This document shows positions 11,561 through 24,248 of a stretch of 64,000 nt of DNA, one piece after another. Position 1 is the first letter of the stretch. Each line of letters begins with the position of its first letter. The position numbers were made by a program, and so were the translations under genes. Location of the stretch: positions 18,226,348 through 18,290,347 of the forward strand of contig NW_004955433.1 of the NCBI RefSeq assembly GCF_000276665.1, given 5' to 3'. The notes beneath the pieces were generated by a model. That model searched no databases. It saw only the letters and a program-made list of their open reading frames with translations, and was not told where the DNA came from. Source of the DNA: Chinchilla lanigera (Eukaryota > Chordata > Mammalia > Rodentia > Chinchillidae).

Positions 11561-13464
11561 TAGAAAAGAGAATATTTTCTGACTGCAGAAAGTAAAAATG
11601 TGAGAAAGATGAAAAGCTGTTACTGCTTCCCATCTTGGTGAATAACTATGCTTAATATCGTGGTGAATAATTTTCCGTTTTTGTCAACTACAAACACATC
11701 TTTAGAACTGTATTTGTTAATTATCCTTCTGTAAGAATGGTGGATACTGCGTCATTTTTGAAACTATTTTTCAAGTTGTCATTGAGTTTTATTTTATTTC
11801 TAGAAATTTATTTTGTTTTGGGGAGGAATACATTTTAAAATAATTTAACGTATCCATGAAATTTAAACAAATAGATAAATATTTACTTACAGTGAAAATA
11901 GACATTAACTCACTTTTTAGAAATTTAAATCTTTGAAACCTTCAGAAATGTATTATGATATATAACAATAGTCCAGAAATTTTGTTTACAAAACTCTCAA
12001 AAATTTTTCTAATCTACTGAATAATCCATCCTTTCTTCACTGGTGCATAGTGTCATCTTTATAGAACATTAAATAGGTCATCTGGACGTTTTTGAAAAGA
12101 ATTTGTAGGCTTCTCTGTTAAAACATGTTCTTATATTTTAGCCAGTGTTATATTATTCATAATTACTTTTTCCATATGTTTTATATTTAGCACTGCAACA
12201 TTTACCTGTCCTGTTCTTTTTTGTTCAGATGTTTGCTACTCTGACATCTTTATAAATTCATATACACAGAAAAACATCACGTGACAGTAGGAAAAACCCT
12301 AAAGAATAATTTTAGGAATAAAAAATGATTTAACTTAATTTACAGAATTCTTATTTTAATACAGCATTTTTCCATTCATATCTTCAGTGAGGCTTTCTAG
12401 CTGTTTATTCCAAATAGAGCTTGTACCTTCCTTATTAAATTTATTTCAAGATATATTTTTAGATCTGTTATAAATGGTAAATTTTATCCTGTGATAGTGG
12501 TTATTATGGAATATAAGAAGGATAATAATTCTCTAAACTGACTTCTAAACAACTCTCAAATTTAACTCTTATAATTTACAAAGTACTTATTTGAAGGCCA
12601 TGTATTTTTACCATATTTGCAGTCTTTGAGCAAACATGTCTATGTATTTTATCCTAATCATATGCAACTAAATATTTCAAAATTAGTTCTCTCAGTGTTC
12701 ATACAAACAAAATGTTCCAGCTGATGATATTTGTCAGATATCATTGTAGGTATGGAACATACTTTTAGTCTAAATAATAAATATTGGTTGCATGAGTGAG
12801 TGTTTTTTGCAGTTATTTCCAAGATTAACTTGTATGTTTTAGCATTGCAAAACTATTTCTAAAAAAAAACAAGACTTATTTTGGAGTGTTAAGAGGATAG
12901 AGGCAAATATCTTATATGCAGTAATTTTAACTCAGATCAACATTTTTAACCTGTTGATTCATTTGTCAGTAACTTAATATGAGGTTCAAACAAGCTCATA
13001 ATTTGCCTATCTAAAGATAGGCAATAATCTTGTATGTAAATCTGAAGAGTCATAAATAGTACTGAATTTCTTGTTACATCAGTAATGCTAGTACTTTTTG
13101 TTAAAAATGACAGTGATCTATTCTAGCTGACTTCTTTAATAGAACAATATCAATAAGATTCATTTTTTACAAAAGGATGTTCTCTAAACACAGAGGTGGA
13201 AAACTAAGATTCTAGTCTAAAATTCTCTGTAAATTGGCACCATTTATATTAGAGAAGACAGGAAGAAGAGCGTAAATTTTAGATATTTTAGGATTTTCTA
13301 CATTTGAAGTAGAGATAACTTACCTATTATACTGTATTATTTACTATTTTAATGCATGCTTATGAGTTAAATATTGATCAGATGCAAATTTACTTACAAC
13401 ATATTCTGATGCTACATTGGCATGCTATGTCCATCCGTAAATGATGGCGAAGAGAAAATGCTTA
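11561..13464. other. AT-rich DNA without a recognised feature
   Basis: Nothing assignable seen on either strand. Confidence 0.45.
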
Positions 13465-13610
13465 TTATGTATTGACAGCTTCTTCACTTTTTGCCTTGGA
13501 GCCAACTATGAAATGAGATCTCTACAGACTGTGAGCCAAAATAAAACTTCCCCCTTTAACTTTGGGTGTTGGGTATTTTGTCTAAGCAATGAGGAAGTTA
13601 ACTAGCACAA
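13465..13610 (+). mobile_element. 3' fragment of a MaLR-type LTR
   Basis: Shares with the element ending at 10901 the blocks CAGACTGTGAGCCAAAATAAA, CTTTAACTTTGGGTGT and GGTATTTTGTCTAAGCAATG, and ends AACTAGCACA. The 5' part of the LTR is missing or unrecognisable. Confidence 0.7.
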
Positions 13611-13844
13611 ATAGTCATTCTTGTTACTATGTATTTCAAATTGTTAATATAATATCATTGACTTATTTGTACAGAGCCATGACCAGAAGCAGTGAAACAA
13701 ATGTCTTATAAAAAACTGGAAGCTACCAATGTATTTAAATGTATATAGTTTGCCCCAAGTGTCTGCAAGCCTTTAATTTGTGGATTCATTTATAGGTAAA
13801 TCAGAGGTATTAAGGAAATAAATTTATTTCTGTACTAATATGTA

Positions 13845-14009
13845 CAGAATTTTTTTTGAGACAAGGTCTTGCTGTGTAGTTCAGGGTGCCCTTCACCTCA
13901 CTATGTTTCCTGTAGCCCAGGGAACCCTCAAACTCATGACAAGCCTCCTGGCCTCAGCCTCCTGAATGCTGAGATAACACACATATATTACCATGCCCAG
14001 CCCAGAATT
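13845..14009 (-). mobile_element. B1-type SINE (7SL-derived)
   Basis: On the minus strand it has the B1 order: a CTGGGCATGGTAATA-like head, a CTGAGGCCAGGAGG block, and a TCTCAAAAA-type tail. Direct repeats CAGAATT at 13845-13851 and 14003-14009 flank it. Confidence 0.88.
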
Positions 14010-16618
14010 ATTTTCCATGTCATTATTTCATAAAAAATATGGTGTAAAAACTGTATATAATTTAAGTAGCAACAGGTATTGTATGTAACCTAGAGAATAT
14101 TTAAAGTCTACCACAGAATTTTTGTAGGTTATATGCAAATACAAAGCCATTTCATATAAGGGACTCAAGGACCAGATCTTAGTATCCCAAGTATGATATG
14201 GAATCAGTTATCCGAGGATGTTGAGAAAATTTTGTCATTCATGGTCTAGACCATTTCATTTACGCCTCTGATTCTCTGAGTTTCCAACCAGATTTTTAGT
14301 ATCCTAAAATGCTGTCATTTCTTATTGAAGTTAAACTTATATGTCCATAACCTTTGAAAACTACATCATAATATCCAGAGTGTTTTACCTGGTCTTGGTA
14401 TTTGACAGCAGAGAAAATTTCCTTGGAAAATAATTTCAATAACAGTTGATTATCTTTTAAACATAAGCAAAACTTCATACACAATGTGCACAATATTTTG
14501 CCAAGAACTAGATGTCTACTTTTTAGATTTTATGTATATAAAGGTATGCTGGAGTAACAACTTTGTTTGCTTTTTTCTTCTCTTATTGTACTCTTCCTTC
14601 AGTTTGTATACAAGCAAAAAAAGTAGACTTAATGATACTTTCAAAATATGATAAATTCCAGGGCTTTCCAGAGTTTTCACCCATTATGTATTTTTCTTAT
14701 ATTTCACAAGCATGTAACATGTGAAGAAAAATAAAGTATCAAGAGGAATTTTGATAGATATATGGACATAGGTCTCTCTATTTTGGGGTTAGGGATTGAA
14801 TCCATGAACAGGTGTTGTGTGCATCTTTTCAGATTTCTCTCTTTCTATCCCTGTCTTCCTCTCTTCCCTTTGTACTTTTCTCCCTCCTTCCCACTATTCT
14901 ATGGCAGTCCTTTTTACTCAAAGAAGAACCATAATTACTAAAAACAAAACAAAAAGCTATTATGGAAAGGAATTTGGCTTTGTGCTAGCTTCTTGTTAGT
15001 TAACAGAAGTGTTAGTTAACATCTGTTGCCTGACCCCTTGAGCAATGGGAAACAGATATAGAATGAAAACTATCAGATTAATTCACAGTTTTTTCTGACA
15101 TATTCAGAATATATTAAGATGATATTTTTCCATTCAACTCTCCTAGGAAACTTACGATATGCTGAGAAGATATGCTTGCTAATTGTATGTTCTCAGTACC
15201 TACTAATGTCATGATATATCTGATCGTATTATTTGCATCTTACCTTACCATGCATTTCTTGCCAAAGTTTTTCTTATTTGTCTGGGATTCCACTACTGAA
15301 GCACTGTCACTAGTTAATCATTTTCTATGTTTTCTTTTTGAAAGTTGGGACTACTGACTCTGAAGAGAAAAAGGACAGAGAAAACAAGGTGTCCATAAAA
15401 AGGAGCAATGGTGTGGTGTGAGGAGGGAGCCAGGTGCATAAGGATTAAATGACTGGTTTAGGATGATGAAATGTAAAGAGCAGGACACTAGGATCAAAGG
15501 CAAAGTCCCATAGTTAGAGGAAGCTGAAGGAAAAGCACTGCTGTGAAACCAGAGTGGATGAGAACATTGGAAAGGGTTTGGTCACATCCCGTAAGGTGGG
15601 GGTTTGGAAACAGACCGGAAGAGAACTGACGCTGAGGGCATTATGATGAGTAAGTGGTTGCAATAACAGTCAGGAAATTGCTGACGATAAAGGAACTAGA
15701 ATGGAAGAGTAGGAAACAATATGAATGCCTGAAGACATTATATGACCCAAACTAAGAATTGTTAGGATTTGCCACACAGGATCAAAAACAAGGGAAATAT
15801 AAATTTAGAAAAATCAAGTGAGTAGAACAATCAGAATGATAATAACAAAGAAAAGGGATATAGTGAGGATACATCTAAATAATAATGATAATAGTAGCAA
15901 TAAAATAGGAGGACAGTAGGGAGGGAAAGTAGAAAAGGATAAGGAAAAGAGAGTGAGAGGTGTGCTTCAGGGTGTTTCCCTTTGGAATTCTGGACTCTAC
16001 TTTGAAAATTGGGAAAGACATTATTAATACCCATTTGAGTGAGAGCCCTCAGCTTTTTGATCATCCAAACTCAATTTATTTCAAGAAATATATTGCATAA
16101 TTTAAGCAGTGCACTTTTTAATGCCAGTCTTATCCATAGAAATACAGTATTGGTCATAGTAGTAACATTTCTGTGTCTCTAGTCCTTCTGGCTACCATGA
16201 GGTCTCATTGAACATTATCATAATTTTTAAATCTGGCTTCTGCCAATTGATGAAGTAAAGGTATATTTTTCAGGATGCTGTATCCTACTGGTATACCTTG
16301 TGATATTTCCCTGGCAACAACTTCTACTGTCATCCTTGGTCTCTAGATGAATCTACCCTTGAGCTTTTAAGAGATGCTGACTCTGGCCTCTGAAGTCTGT
16401 TTCTTATCACACTGGTAAAGTACTTTCTAGCATCCTCATTCAATAATACGGCCAGACTGTCTGATTTATGTTTCTAGCCTATGAGCACCTTTCTAGCACT
16501 TCTAGTATATGAGCATCTCTGAGTCTTTTCTTTTTCTTTTATTGTCTATAACAGAAGTTCCAGACGATCACTCTGTGTAAGCTAACAGTAGTCATCCTGG
16601 GAGCAACCTGTTAAAATC
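14010..16618. other. DNA without a recognised feature
   Basis: Includes a purine-rich stretch at about 15360-15960. No gene or clear repeat family. Confidence 0.4.
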
Positions 16619-16955
16619 TGTATTAGCCACTTTCCTCTTGCCCCCAAAATAAATATTGCCAACTGCAGCTTAATGAAGGAGAGGTTCTATTGCCTCAATA
16701 AGGTTCAGTCCATGGTTGGCCAGCTTTAGGTAGAAACAGCATGCTGGAAAGGACATAACAGAAGACAGGTGTTCTTTCTATAATAGCCACAAAGCAGAGA
16801 GTGACAGCAATGAGAAGAGATGGGACAAGGATATACCTTTCCAGATCATACCGCTAGTCACCCTCACCCCAGCCAGACTTTCCTCCTAATAGTACATTTG
16901 TGTATGAAATCACTAGTTGATCAATATATGCATTTAGTACCCGTTGAGATGACCT
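16619..16955 (-). mobile_element. MaLR-type LTR, first of two in the same orientation
   Basis: Begins TGTATTAGCCACTTTCCTCT, the reverse complement of a MaLR 3' end, followed by a CCATGGTTGGCC block that corresponds to the CAGTCCATGG block of the next copy. The far edge is approximate. Confidence 0.55.
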
Positions 16956-16962
16956 ATCAGCT

Positions 16963-17347
16963 TGTCTATTAGTCAGCTTTCCCCTTGCTGGACCCAATAA
17001 CTGAGAGCCACAGCTTAAAGGTGGAAGGATTTAACTTCACTCCTTCTGATGGGAGCTCAGTCCATGGTCATCTGTCTCTAAGATAGGGACATCACGGTAG
17101 AAATGTGTGGCAAGCCAAAGCTACATAGTTCGTGGTGGGAGTAGAGCAGGAAACAGTTCCAGAGAGCAAAGGGTGAGGGTCCAGATAATGACTCACACAG
17201 ACAAGACTACAAATGTACCCCACCCATCACTGGGGCAGAACCCAAAACTAATCTACTTTATACTCCACCCAAACTGCCAACCAACCAAAAGCATCACTTC
17301 TGTATACATGAGACTTTGGGGAGATATTTTACACCTAAACCATAACA
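16963..17347 (-). mobile_element. MaLR-type LTR, second of two in the same orientation
   Basis: Runs from TGTCTATTAGTCAGCTTTCC to CTAAACCATAACA. On the minus strand that gives a TGTTATGGTTTAG start and an AATAGACA end, matching MaLR LTR ends. It directly follows the first copy, with no internal sequence between. The plus-strand frame at 17107-17370 lies mostly within it and is not a gene. Confidence 0.65.
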
Positions 17348-18581
17348 CCATCTTTTCGTCTCATCAGTAACTGTTCAATCCGGTATCATGATGAATCCTC
17401 CAGCAGAGATAACTCTGGACTTTTTATATGGCTTTCTACTGGAACCTTTAGGATATACTCCCATATCTATTTCTCAGTTTCCAGACAGTACATCTTGGCT
17501 GGTCTTATGCTTTCTTGAGTAATGCAAAAATAGTGCATTCCAGCCTCTGTTTTCTTTAAATTTAAATTTATTTATTTGTCTGGGACAGGAAGCAGGGCAG
17601 GGTAGATCCTAAGTGGGTAAATGTTATGTGGTAAGACCTCATAATCTTTCAGCAAAGGTAAGAGGACAGAAACTTTCACACTTAATGCTAAATGAACTCT
17701 ATAGACCTAGAGCATCAAGAAAGATTTTTGAGTCATTGGTTACAGGGATTTGTGTATCCTATTCCAAATTTATAATATTAGTTGTTCTTAATCAGGGCTC
17801 TGACACTGTCACAACAGAAATGCTAAGATTGACATTCACCAAGCAAACCTACTAGGACCCAAAGCTTCTTTAGAGATCTATTCATTTTATAATCTACTTT
17901 ATACATACCTCAGTTATTATGAAACTGGCTTCTGAAAAGGAGAATATATTTATGTGAAGCCAATAGGATCTTGTGGATTTTACACTTGACCTTTATTTGA
18001 TTGACTGTTATCATGTGCCCCCAATAGCCTTCTATAATTAATAATTGTCTCTAGAAATTTTCATACAAATTCATAGCCTTGTAAATACAAACTTTCATAC
18101 ACAATTCATAGCTTTGTATTTTTCTTCTACTTGAAAAAGTTCTGTACCACAGCACCTACCACTCTATTCCCTTCCTCTGACATCCACTTGAATTCAACCC
18201 TGGGTAATATTTTGATGATTTTATGTTTCTGCAGTTCAGATGCTAACATGTCCCTTCCAGGGACCAGAAGTGATTGGGGTTCTACCATCAGCTAGCCAGC
18301 CCGTGAGCCTTCTTCAGGGTTCCTTTTCAGACTATGCTTCCTGAAATCATTTGTAATTTTACAGAAAAAGAAACAGACTCTGGGATGAATACATACCTGC
18401 TGGGATTTCAGTGGTGAATGGTGTTGCCCTTAACATCTGTGGTGAAGTGAAGGGAAGCAGATTGTATAGAAGGAAAACTCTTCTTGTCATTGCATAAAGG
18501 ATCTCAGCAGATACATATGGAAAGTAGAAGATGAGAAAACTCTTCACAGTTAGTCACAATTGAGAAATGTTTGCAAGCTTT
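17348..18581. other. DNA without a recognised feature
   Basis: No family or gene recognised. Confidence 0.45.
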
Positions 18582-18708
18582 TATATTCCTGATTTTTTGT
18601 TTGTTTTGGTTTGGTTTGGTTTTTTGGTACTGGGGACGGAACTCATGACCTTGCACTTGCTAGGCAGAAACTGTGCCTCTGAGCTCTATCCCCAGCCATA
18701 TATTCCTG
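18582..18708 (-). mobile_element. ID SINE, moderately diverged
   Basis: Minus-strand ID with a GGCTGGGGATAGAGCTCAG-like head and a GT-rich, A-rich tail (TTTGG repeats on the plus strand). Direct repeats TATATTCCTG at 18582-18591 and 18699-18708. Confidence 0.88.
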
Positions 18709-19129
18709 TTGTGATTAATTATTTAATGTGAGTTGCCACAGAAAGAACTTTGGAATTGGGTGATATGACTCTCTAACTAATAGGAATTGCTGAAGAGAGA
18801 TTTGAGCAAGATATTTCAGTCATTGATAATCTCAGAGGTTTAGGAAGACTTGTGAGGGAAGAGACCTGGACAGTACTCCACATTATGAACAAGAAGTTAG
18901 ATAAATTCATTGACATGAATTTTCAACTGAGGTTAATATTATAAAATCTCTACTTTGTATGCTGCAATTTTTTGTACACTGCAATTTTTCAATCAAGATT
19001 TTTTAACAGCCTGTGCACAAATACAGTGATAACCAATAAGAAGATTAATATCACCCATCAAAATAAGAATGAACCAGTGACCACTTCTAGACCCTGAGAT
19101 CTCAGAGAGATTTTTCCTGAACTTTCATG
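18709..19129. other. AT-rich DNA without a recognised feature
   Basis: Nothing assignable. Confidence 0.4.
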
Positions 19130-20340
19130 AGTCAGATAATGTGTACTTAATGAGCAATTTTGACCATAGATAAAACCTAAAGCAATAAAATTTCTAGAAG
19201 AAAGCAAAGATTAAAGTGACAACTTTGAGTTAGAAAGTGATTTCTTGGGTATGACACCACAAATAAAGTCCATAAATGGAAAAATTGATTAACTGGACTA
19301 CATCATAATTAAAACTTTATAATTTTTAGAAGATATTGTTAAAAGAAGAAAAAAAGCAGGTCACACATTGGGAGAAACCTTTCATTACATCTACCTGTAT
19401 GTCTGTCTATCTAGCTAGCTAGCTAGCTTACTATCTCCCTATTATCTATCTATATCCATTCATCTTTAATAAAGGACTTATTTCCAGAATATATATATAA
19501 TATATATTTCAAAAATCTATAATAACAAACTAATAAAATAATAAGCAAATATTTAAGCAGTAACCTTATCAGAGAAAATACATTGATAGCACATAATCAC
19601 ATGAAAAGATACTTATTGTCATTAGTTATTGAGAGCATATTGAGATACCAATGAACAATTCTCAGTACAGCAAAAAATAAAGAAAACTTGGCCATATCAC
19701 ATGTTAGTGAGGTTATAGAAAACTGTAACTCTCATCTATTACTAATAAAATTGTAAATTCATGGAGCTGCTTCAGAAAATATTTTGTCTATTTCTTTATA
19801 CTTTAACTGTATATTTAACTCCGCCACTAAGCATTTGCCTAAGAGAAAATGAGTCATACATTCATACAATGACTTGCACAAGAATGATGGCTATATTTGT
19901 GATACCCAGAAACTGGAAGCAACATCAACAGGTGAATAGGTAGGTAGCCTCCACTATCAATCCAATGGAGCACTACTCAACAATAAAAAGGAATGAGCTA
20001 TTAATACCTGCTACAAGATGGAAGAATATCAAAATAATTGTATCAGAAGAATGAAGGCAGGGCAATAAAACTGCAGACAGGATTGTTTTATTAATATTAA
20101 ATTCTAAAAATCTATAATCCAATATGTTGTGCCTGAAGATGAGTAGGAGAAACGAGTAAGAGTGAGGTGGGAAGTGATGAGAAAGACAGGGCTTACAAAC
20201 ACACACTAGGGAGCTCTGGGAGCAGTTGAGATGTTACTTACCTAAAATTATTGATTGTTTCTTAAGGTAAAATATGCACTACTTGAAAGTATGCATTATA
20301 TTATATATCAGTTATAACTCAATAGAGATATTAAAGCAAA
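19130..20340 (+). repeat. Old L1 ORF2 end and 3' UTR, degraded
   Basis: Recognisable L1 blocks occur in order: a stretch around AACTGGACTACATCATAATT, GGACTTATTTCCAGAATAT, a block with GAGAGCATATTGAGATACC, TTGTAAATTCATGGAGC, CCAGAAACTGGAAGCAACATC and CAATAAAAAGGAATGAGC. These follow the usual order of mammalian L1 ORF2 3' coding and downstream sequence. Many indels and stops; no usable reading frame. A CTAT/GCTA microsatellite at about 19395-19455 interrupts it. Confidence 0.75.
19395..19455. repeat. (CTAT)n/(GCTA)n microsatellite inside L1
   Basis: Tetranucleotide tract with a run of AGCT-type units and CTAT units. Confidence 0.8.
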
Positions 20341-20426
20341 AAGACAGATGATCCTACAGCCTTGGCCATGTCTGTGCGTGGTATAAATCATCTTGCCACT
20401 TCTGTTACACAACCCTGCAAACCCCG

Positions 20427-20639
20427 TAATACAGTGGTACCTTCTTTTCTGAACTCAAGTTCTTTTATGATCTGGGAGAAATCACTGAATTTGTGTATGT
20501 GTGGGGAAGATGGCTGTGACTGTGTTTGTCAACCAATGCAGAGCCTGCAAACTGAAGCAAAATTTTGTCAAACACTTTTGCTTGCAAACTGAATTGTTTG
20601 CAGGCAGAAGTGTCTGTAAACCAAAGTACTACTGCATTA
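20427..20639. mobile_element. Small DNA transposon with terminal inverted repeats
   Basis: The left end TAATACAGTGGTACCTT and the reverse complement of the right end, CTAATGCAGTAGTACTTT, are near-matching inverted repeats. The CAGTRGTAC termini next to a TA-type target suit a non-autonomous Tc1/mariner (Tigger-like) element of about 206 bases. The inner part also has a repeated GCAAACTGAA motif. The overlapping short frames on both strands are chance. Confidence 0.6.
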
Positions 20640-21119
20640 GAGGCATCAGTGAGGGAAAGAGATGTGCTGTGCAGTTTGGCATAAACTGCAAACATATAAT
20701 AAGGACATGGAACATTAGGCTTTTGAGTTAAGGTAATGCCATTAGAATCTGACAATTAAGCATATTTTAACAACAAATAAAATGAGTATGTGATTGGGGC
20801 TTGGTACCATGATAAAAAACAAATGCTAAGTGACCATGTGATTAAACTTCCTTTGATTGGCTTAGTTCTGTTCAATATTAGGTCAGGAATTTGGACTGAT
20901 CCAGCAACAACATTGAAACATAAATCAAGTTCAGGTAGGATGAGATGGAAAAGACGAAACTGTACAATCGTATACTTAAGAATTCCATGTCAATCACTGC
21001 TCCAGTTTCAGTGGCCACTTCCCTGCCCATGGCTCTGGCAGCAAAAACATCCCTTCTTACTATCCTCCTTCTGCTTTCCAGGAGTTCTTATTTCAAAGTT
21101 TCTCTGAGAGCATCCTGCA
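20640..21119. other. DNA without a recognised feature
   Basis: Two overlapping plus-strand frames (20790-21107 and 20945-21202) have no domain and no supporting context; not called as genes. Confidence 0.4.
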
Positions 21120-21245
21120 TGCTAATCTTCATTTTGCAGTCTGAGTTTTGGAGAGACCAATTCTCCCACAAATCCTTTTGTTGGTGTGTGAAGATTAAAT
21201 GATATGATGAATGTAAAATACTGGGCACATTGTCACTAGATCAAA
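21120..21245 (+). repeat. MIR-like fragment
   Basis: TGTGTGAAGATTAAATGAT followed by AAAATACTGGGCACATTGTC has the order of the MIR 3' half. Confidence 0.45.
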
Positions 21246-21369
21246 GTAATTGCCCAACTACACAGTTCAAAATCATGTAATTAAGACATTATTTCATATC
21301 ATCCTATTGAAAGGACACTGCTTTCTTGTACCCTGCATCCAGCAGTGTCATCCAAGAATGTGAAGTATG

Positions 21370-21371
<2 letters not shown>

Positions 21372-21406
<35 letters not shown>
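21372..21406. repeat. (GT)n microsatellite
   Basis: About 17 GT units. Confidence 0.95.
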
Positions 21407-21408
<2 letters not shown>

Positions 21409-22132
21409 AGTGATTATAGTGGGTCTTTCATACATTGAATATTTTAATATTACAGTTTTAAAAAATATATAATATATTCATGAAAATGTCCCAGGACATT
21501 ACTTCTAAAATCTTAGTTTAAAAATAATGGCTATACAACATAGTTGGAAAGAAAAAAATTGTGTGTACTAGAGACATTATTAATGTCTTTTTTTGTTTAA
21601 AAATGTGACAGAGTTGGGATTATAAATAGGCTTGCGATACTCGATTTTGCTGTTTAATCCTGCTAGTGTCACTGTTGGAAATCCATAGGACTGCACATTG
21701 CAGACATTATGCAGATTGATGTTTTTTATCTTACTGCAATTTCAGGATAGCTCTAGTGCTTATGTGAGAGCTCAAACAACATATCTATTTTACTATAGTA
21801 CAATTGAGTAATGGTAACATTTCTGAAAAGTTCAGCTCTTTATGGTCTAATACTGCTTTCTGGAGGAGGTAGAAACCATTCCTATTCTTGTACACAGAAT
21901 GTCCAATAACTTATGTGGCAATGGTTTTACAAAGTTCTTTAACCTTATAATGTGTTGTTATTATATATTTATATCTTTGTAAATAAAATCTGCAGAATGA
22001 CTCCATATAACAATGCAGCTCATACTTCTCAATTCCTGTCTCTCTCTTCTACTTAGCGTGTTTTTCCTTATTGTTTTCAATTTTTTATTAGTAGGTGCTT
22101 ACAATACATATTGTATTAAAGTCCACTGCAAT
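21407..22132. other. DNA without a recognised feature
   Basis: Nothing assignable. Confidence 0.4.
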
Positions 22133-22440
22133 GGTGTGATGGCTAATCTTTACACATCTGCTTGGTGAGTGGGTTTAGATGAGATTAATAGCTAACTTAG
22201 TAAACAGTGAATAAAGCAAATTACCCTCCACAAAGTATGCTGACGTCAACCCATGAGTTCAGGGCCTGAATAGAACAAAAAGATCTCTCTCCCAGCACAG
22301 TAATGAAGTTCAACAGACTACCTTTAAAGCATCTCCACCTTTGGCTGTCTGAGGTCTCCAGCCTGGTGAACCATACTGTAGATTTTGGATTCATGTACAT
22401 ATTTAATTCTGTCTTTCTAGAAAAGCCTTACGAAATTCAA
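22133..22440 (+). repeat. Ancient LTR-like repeat of uncertain family
   Basis: Contains TGGCTAATCTTTACACATC, a TTTAGATGAGATTAATAGC block, AATAAAGCAAATTACCCTCC and GGGCCTGAATAGAACAAAAAG. This order occurs in a common ancient mammalian interspersed repeat, but I could not place the family from memory. Confidence 0.5.
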
Positions 22441-23529
22441 AGGTATCATGTTAGTAGGCCTACCACTTAAATTGCTGTTTCCTATTTTTATAGGTGGAAG
22501 AAAACTGGGGGCAAAAACTTAATAATCGTGTAAACTGATAAATTCAAAGGTAAATAACATGCTAATTTTTGGTGCTTTCTTCATTTTGTTTCTCATCACA
22601 AAGGGAATGGATTGATCTTCCTTTCCTGATTTATCATTTATTTTGACATTTAATAATAGGTCCTTTGTCTATGTTTATTTGTTTCTAGGTTATTTTCTAT
22701 CTCTATTGCCTAAATTTTCCTCAGAATATCGTACTGTTCAAAAAAAAAAAAAAATAGTAGCACCAATCACAACAACAAAATTTCCTGTTTCTATAGTGTT
22801 TCAGCTTTGGCTCAACCATAAATGAGAACACTGTCCTGAGGCAGGAAAAATTATCACAGGAAAAATGGTTCTGAATCAGTGAGAAGGAGATGAAAGGAAC
22901 TGTGTATCTAAAATTCAGTTTGAAAAAGTATAAATTGGAAATGCCACATTTGTGTTTCTCTTATGCTAATTGACGTTTCAGTCTTGATACCCCACATATA
23001 TTTCAAACCAACATCAACAAACTTGATCTAATCTTTTTCCCCAAAACTTCTTCACTAATGATAACTATATGTTTAAGCAACTAATGATGCAATGTTGAAG
23101 TTCCTTGCTTACTAATGTATGTAAATTTTGATCTGCCTGTAGAATATCTCAAATAAATGCATTAAAAATAACCAAACTATCTTATTATTTTTGTACACTA
23201 ATATCATTGTCAAATATAGTCAGTAGAGAAAATTTGCTCTCTGTTATTAAGCAGAGATTGCAGAACTCCAAAACCTCTCTAATTTAGTTTATAAAATGTT
23301 CTGTCTTCCAGTTCACTGTGAAAGCCTTAATTCAGATACAATCCCGTTTTGTACTGATTAATATTTAGTCTGATGTTAGGAGTTTAGGAACGTCTTTAAC
23401 TTGGACGATCTTTGAATTTGCTATCCTCCACTAGGCAAAAACATGCATCTAATTAGTTTTGTTTGTCATTTAATTCCACTCTCAATAGCTCACAGCTACA
23501 GTGACCTCTCCAATGATGTGATAGGCATG
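22441..23529. other. AT-rich DNA without a recognised feature
   Basis: Contains a 14-A run near 22741. Nothing else seen. Confidence 0.4.
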
Positions 23530-23640
23530 GAGACTAGCCTGGGCTACATAAGTAAGCTCAAGGCCAGCCTGAACAGTATACCAAGACTTTGTATCAAAAA
23601 AACAAAAACAAAAACAAAAACAAACAAACAAAAAAACTGG
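23530..23640 (+). mobile_element. 5'-truncated B1-type SINE
   Basis: Starts within the B1 body (AGACTAGCCTGGGCTACATA), continues through CAAGGCCAGCCTGAACAG, and ends in a (CAAAAA)n tail. Confidence 0.75.
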
Positions 23641-24248
23641 AAAAAGAACCATGCTATTTAATTGAGGCCATTTCCCTTACTAATAGACTTTTGATTACGT
23701 AAAAATTTTCCCTTCAAGTTACCCACCTAATAATCCAAAGAAAATTACACTTCTGTGTCTATCTTATTTTACTTCTTTGGTTATTTATTTATAATTAAGT
23801 TATATTTTAACTTGTATATGAGGTGTATACAGACTTTCCATATATTAAGCTACCTTTGGTCACTCAGCATTTACGGTATATTATGATAATTATTTTTGCT
23901 TGGCTTCTGAAGCTATCTATTTTGAGGATCCTAATTTCTCTATTTTGAGGATCCTAATTTCTGATGGTGTTGTTAGGCCATCTTTTATGATGGCTACTTG
24001 TACCATCACTGTGACTCTACCAAAGACTTAATAGTCTCAATTTATTGTTAATAAGCTTTAACAACTGGAATATTTTCCATCGGCCATCTTAGCTCTATCA
24101 AGCATCAGTTATAAATTACTCATTTCCAGATAGATAAAGAAAATCTCCAAATCTTGCCGTGTCACTTTCTGAATCAGATCATGTCTGGTACTAGTGTCAT
24201 AGATTAGATTCCATAAACAGCAGACTCTGAGTTGACTTGGGCAGACAG
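23641..24248. other. DNA with a local 23-base tandem duplication
   Basis: A 23-base unit starting TCTATTTTGAGGATCC is present twice at 23916-23938 and 23939-23961. Otherwise nothing assignable. Confidence 0.5.

Noticed and set aside
20790..21202. Overlapping 105- and 85-codon plus-strand frames
   Set aside because: No domain, no splice or promoter context, AT-rich codons; treated as chance.
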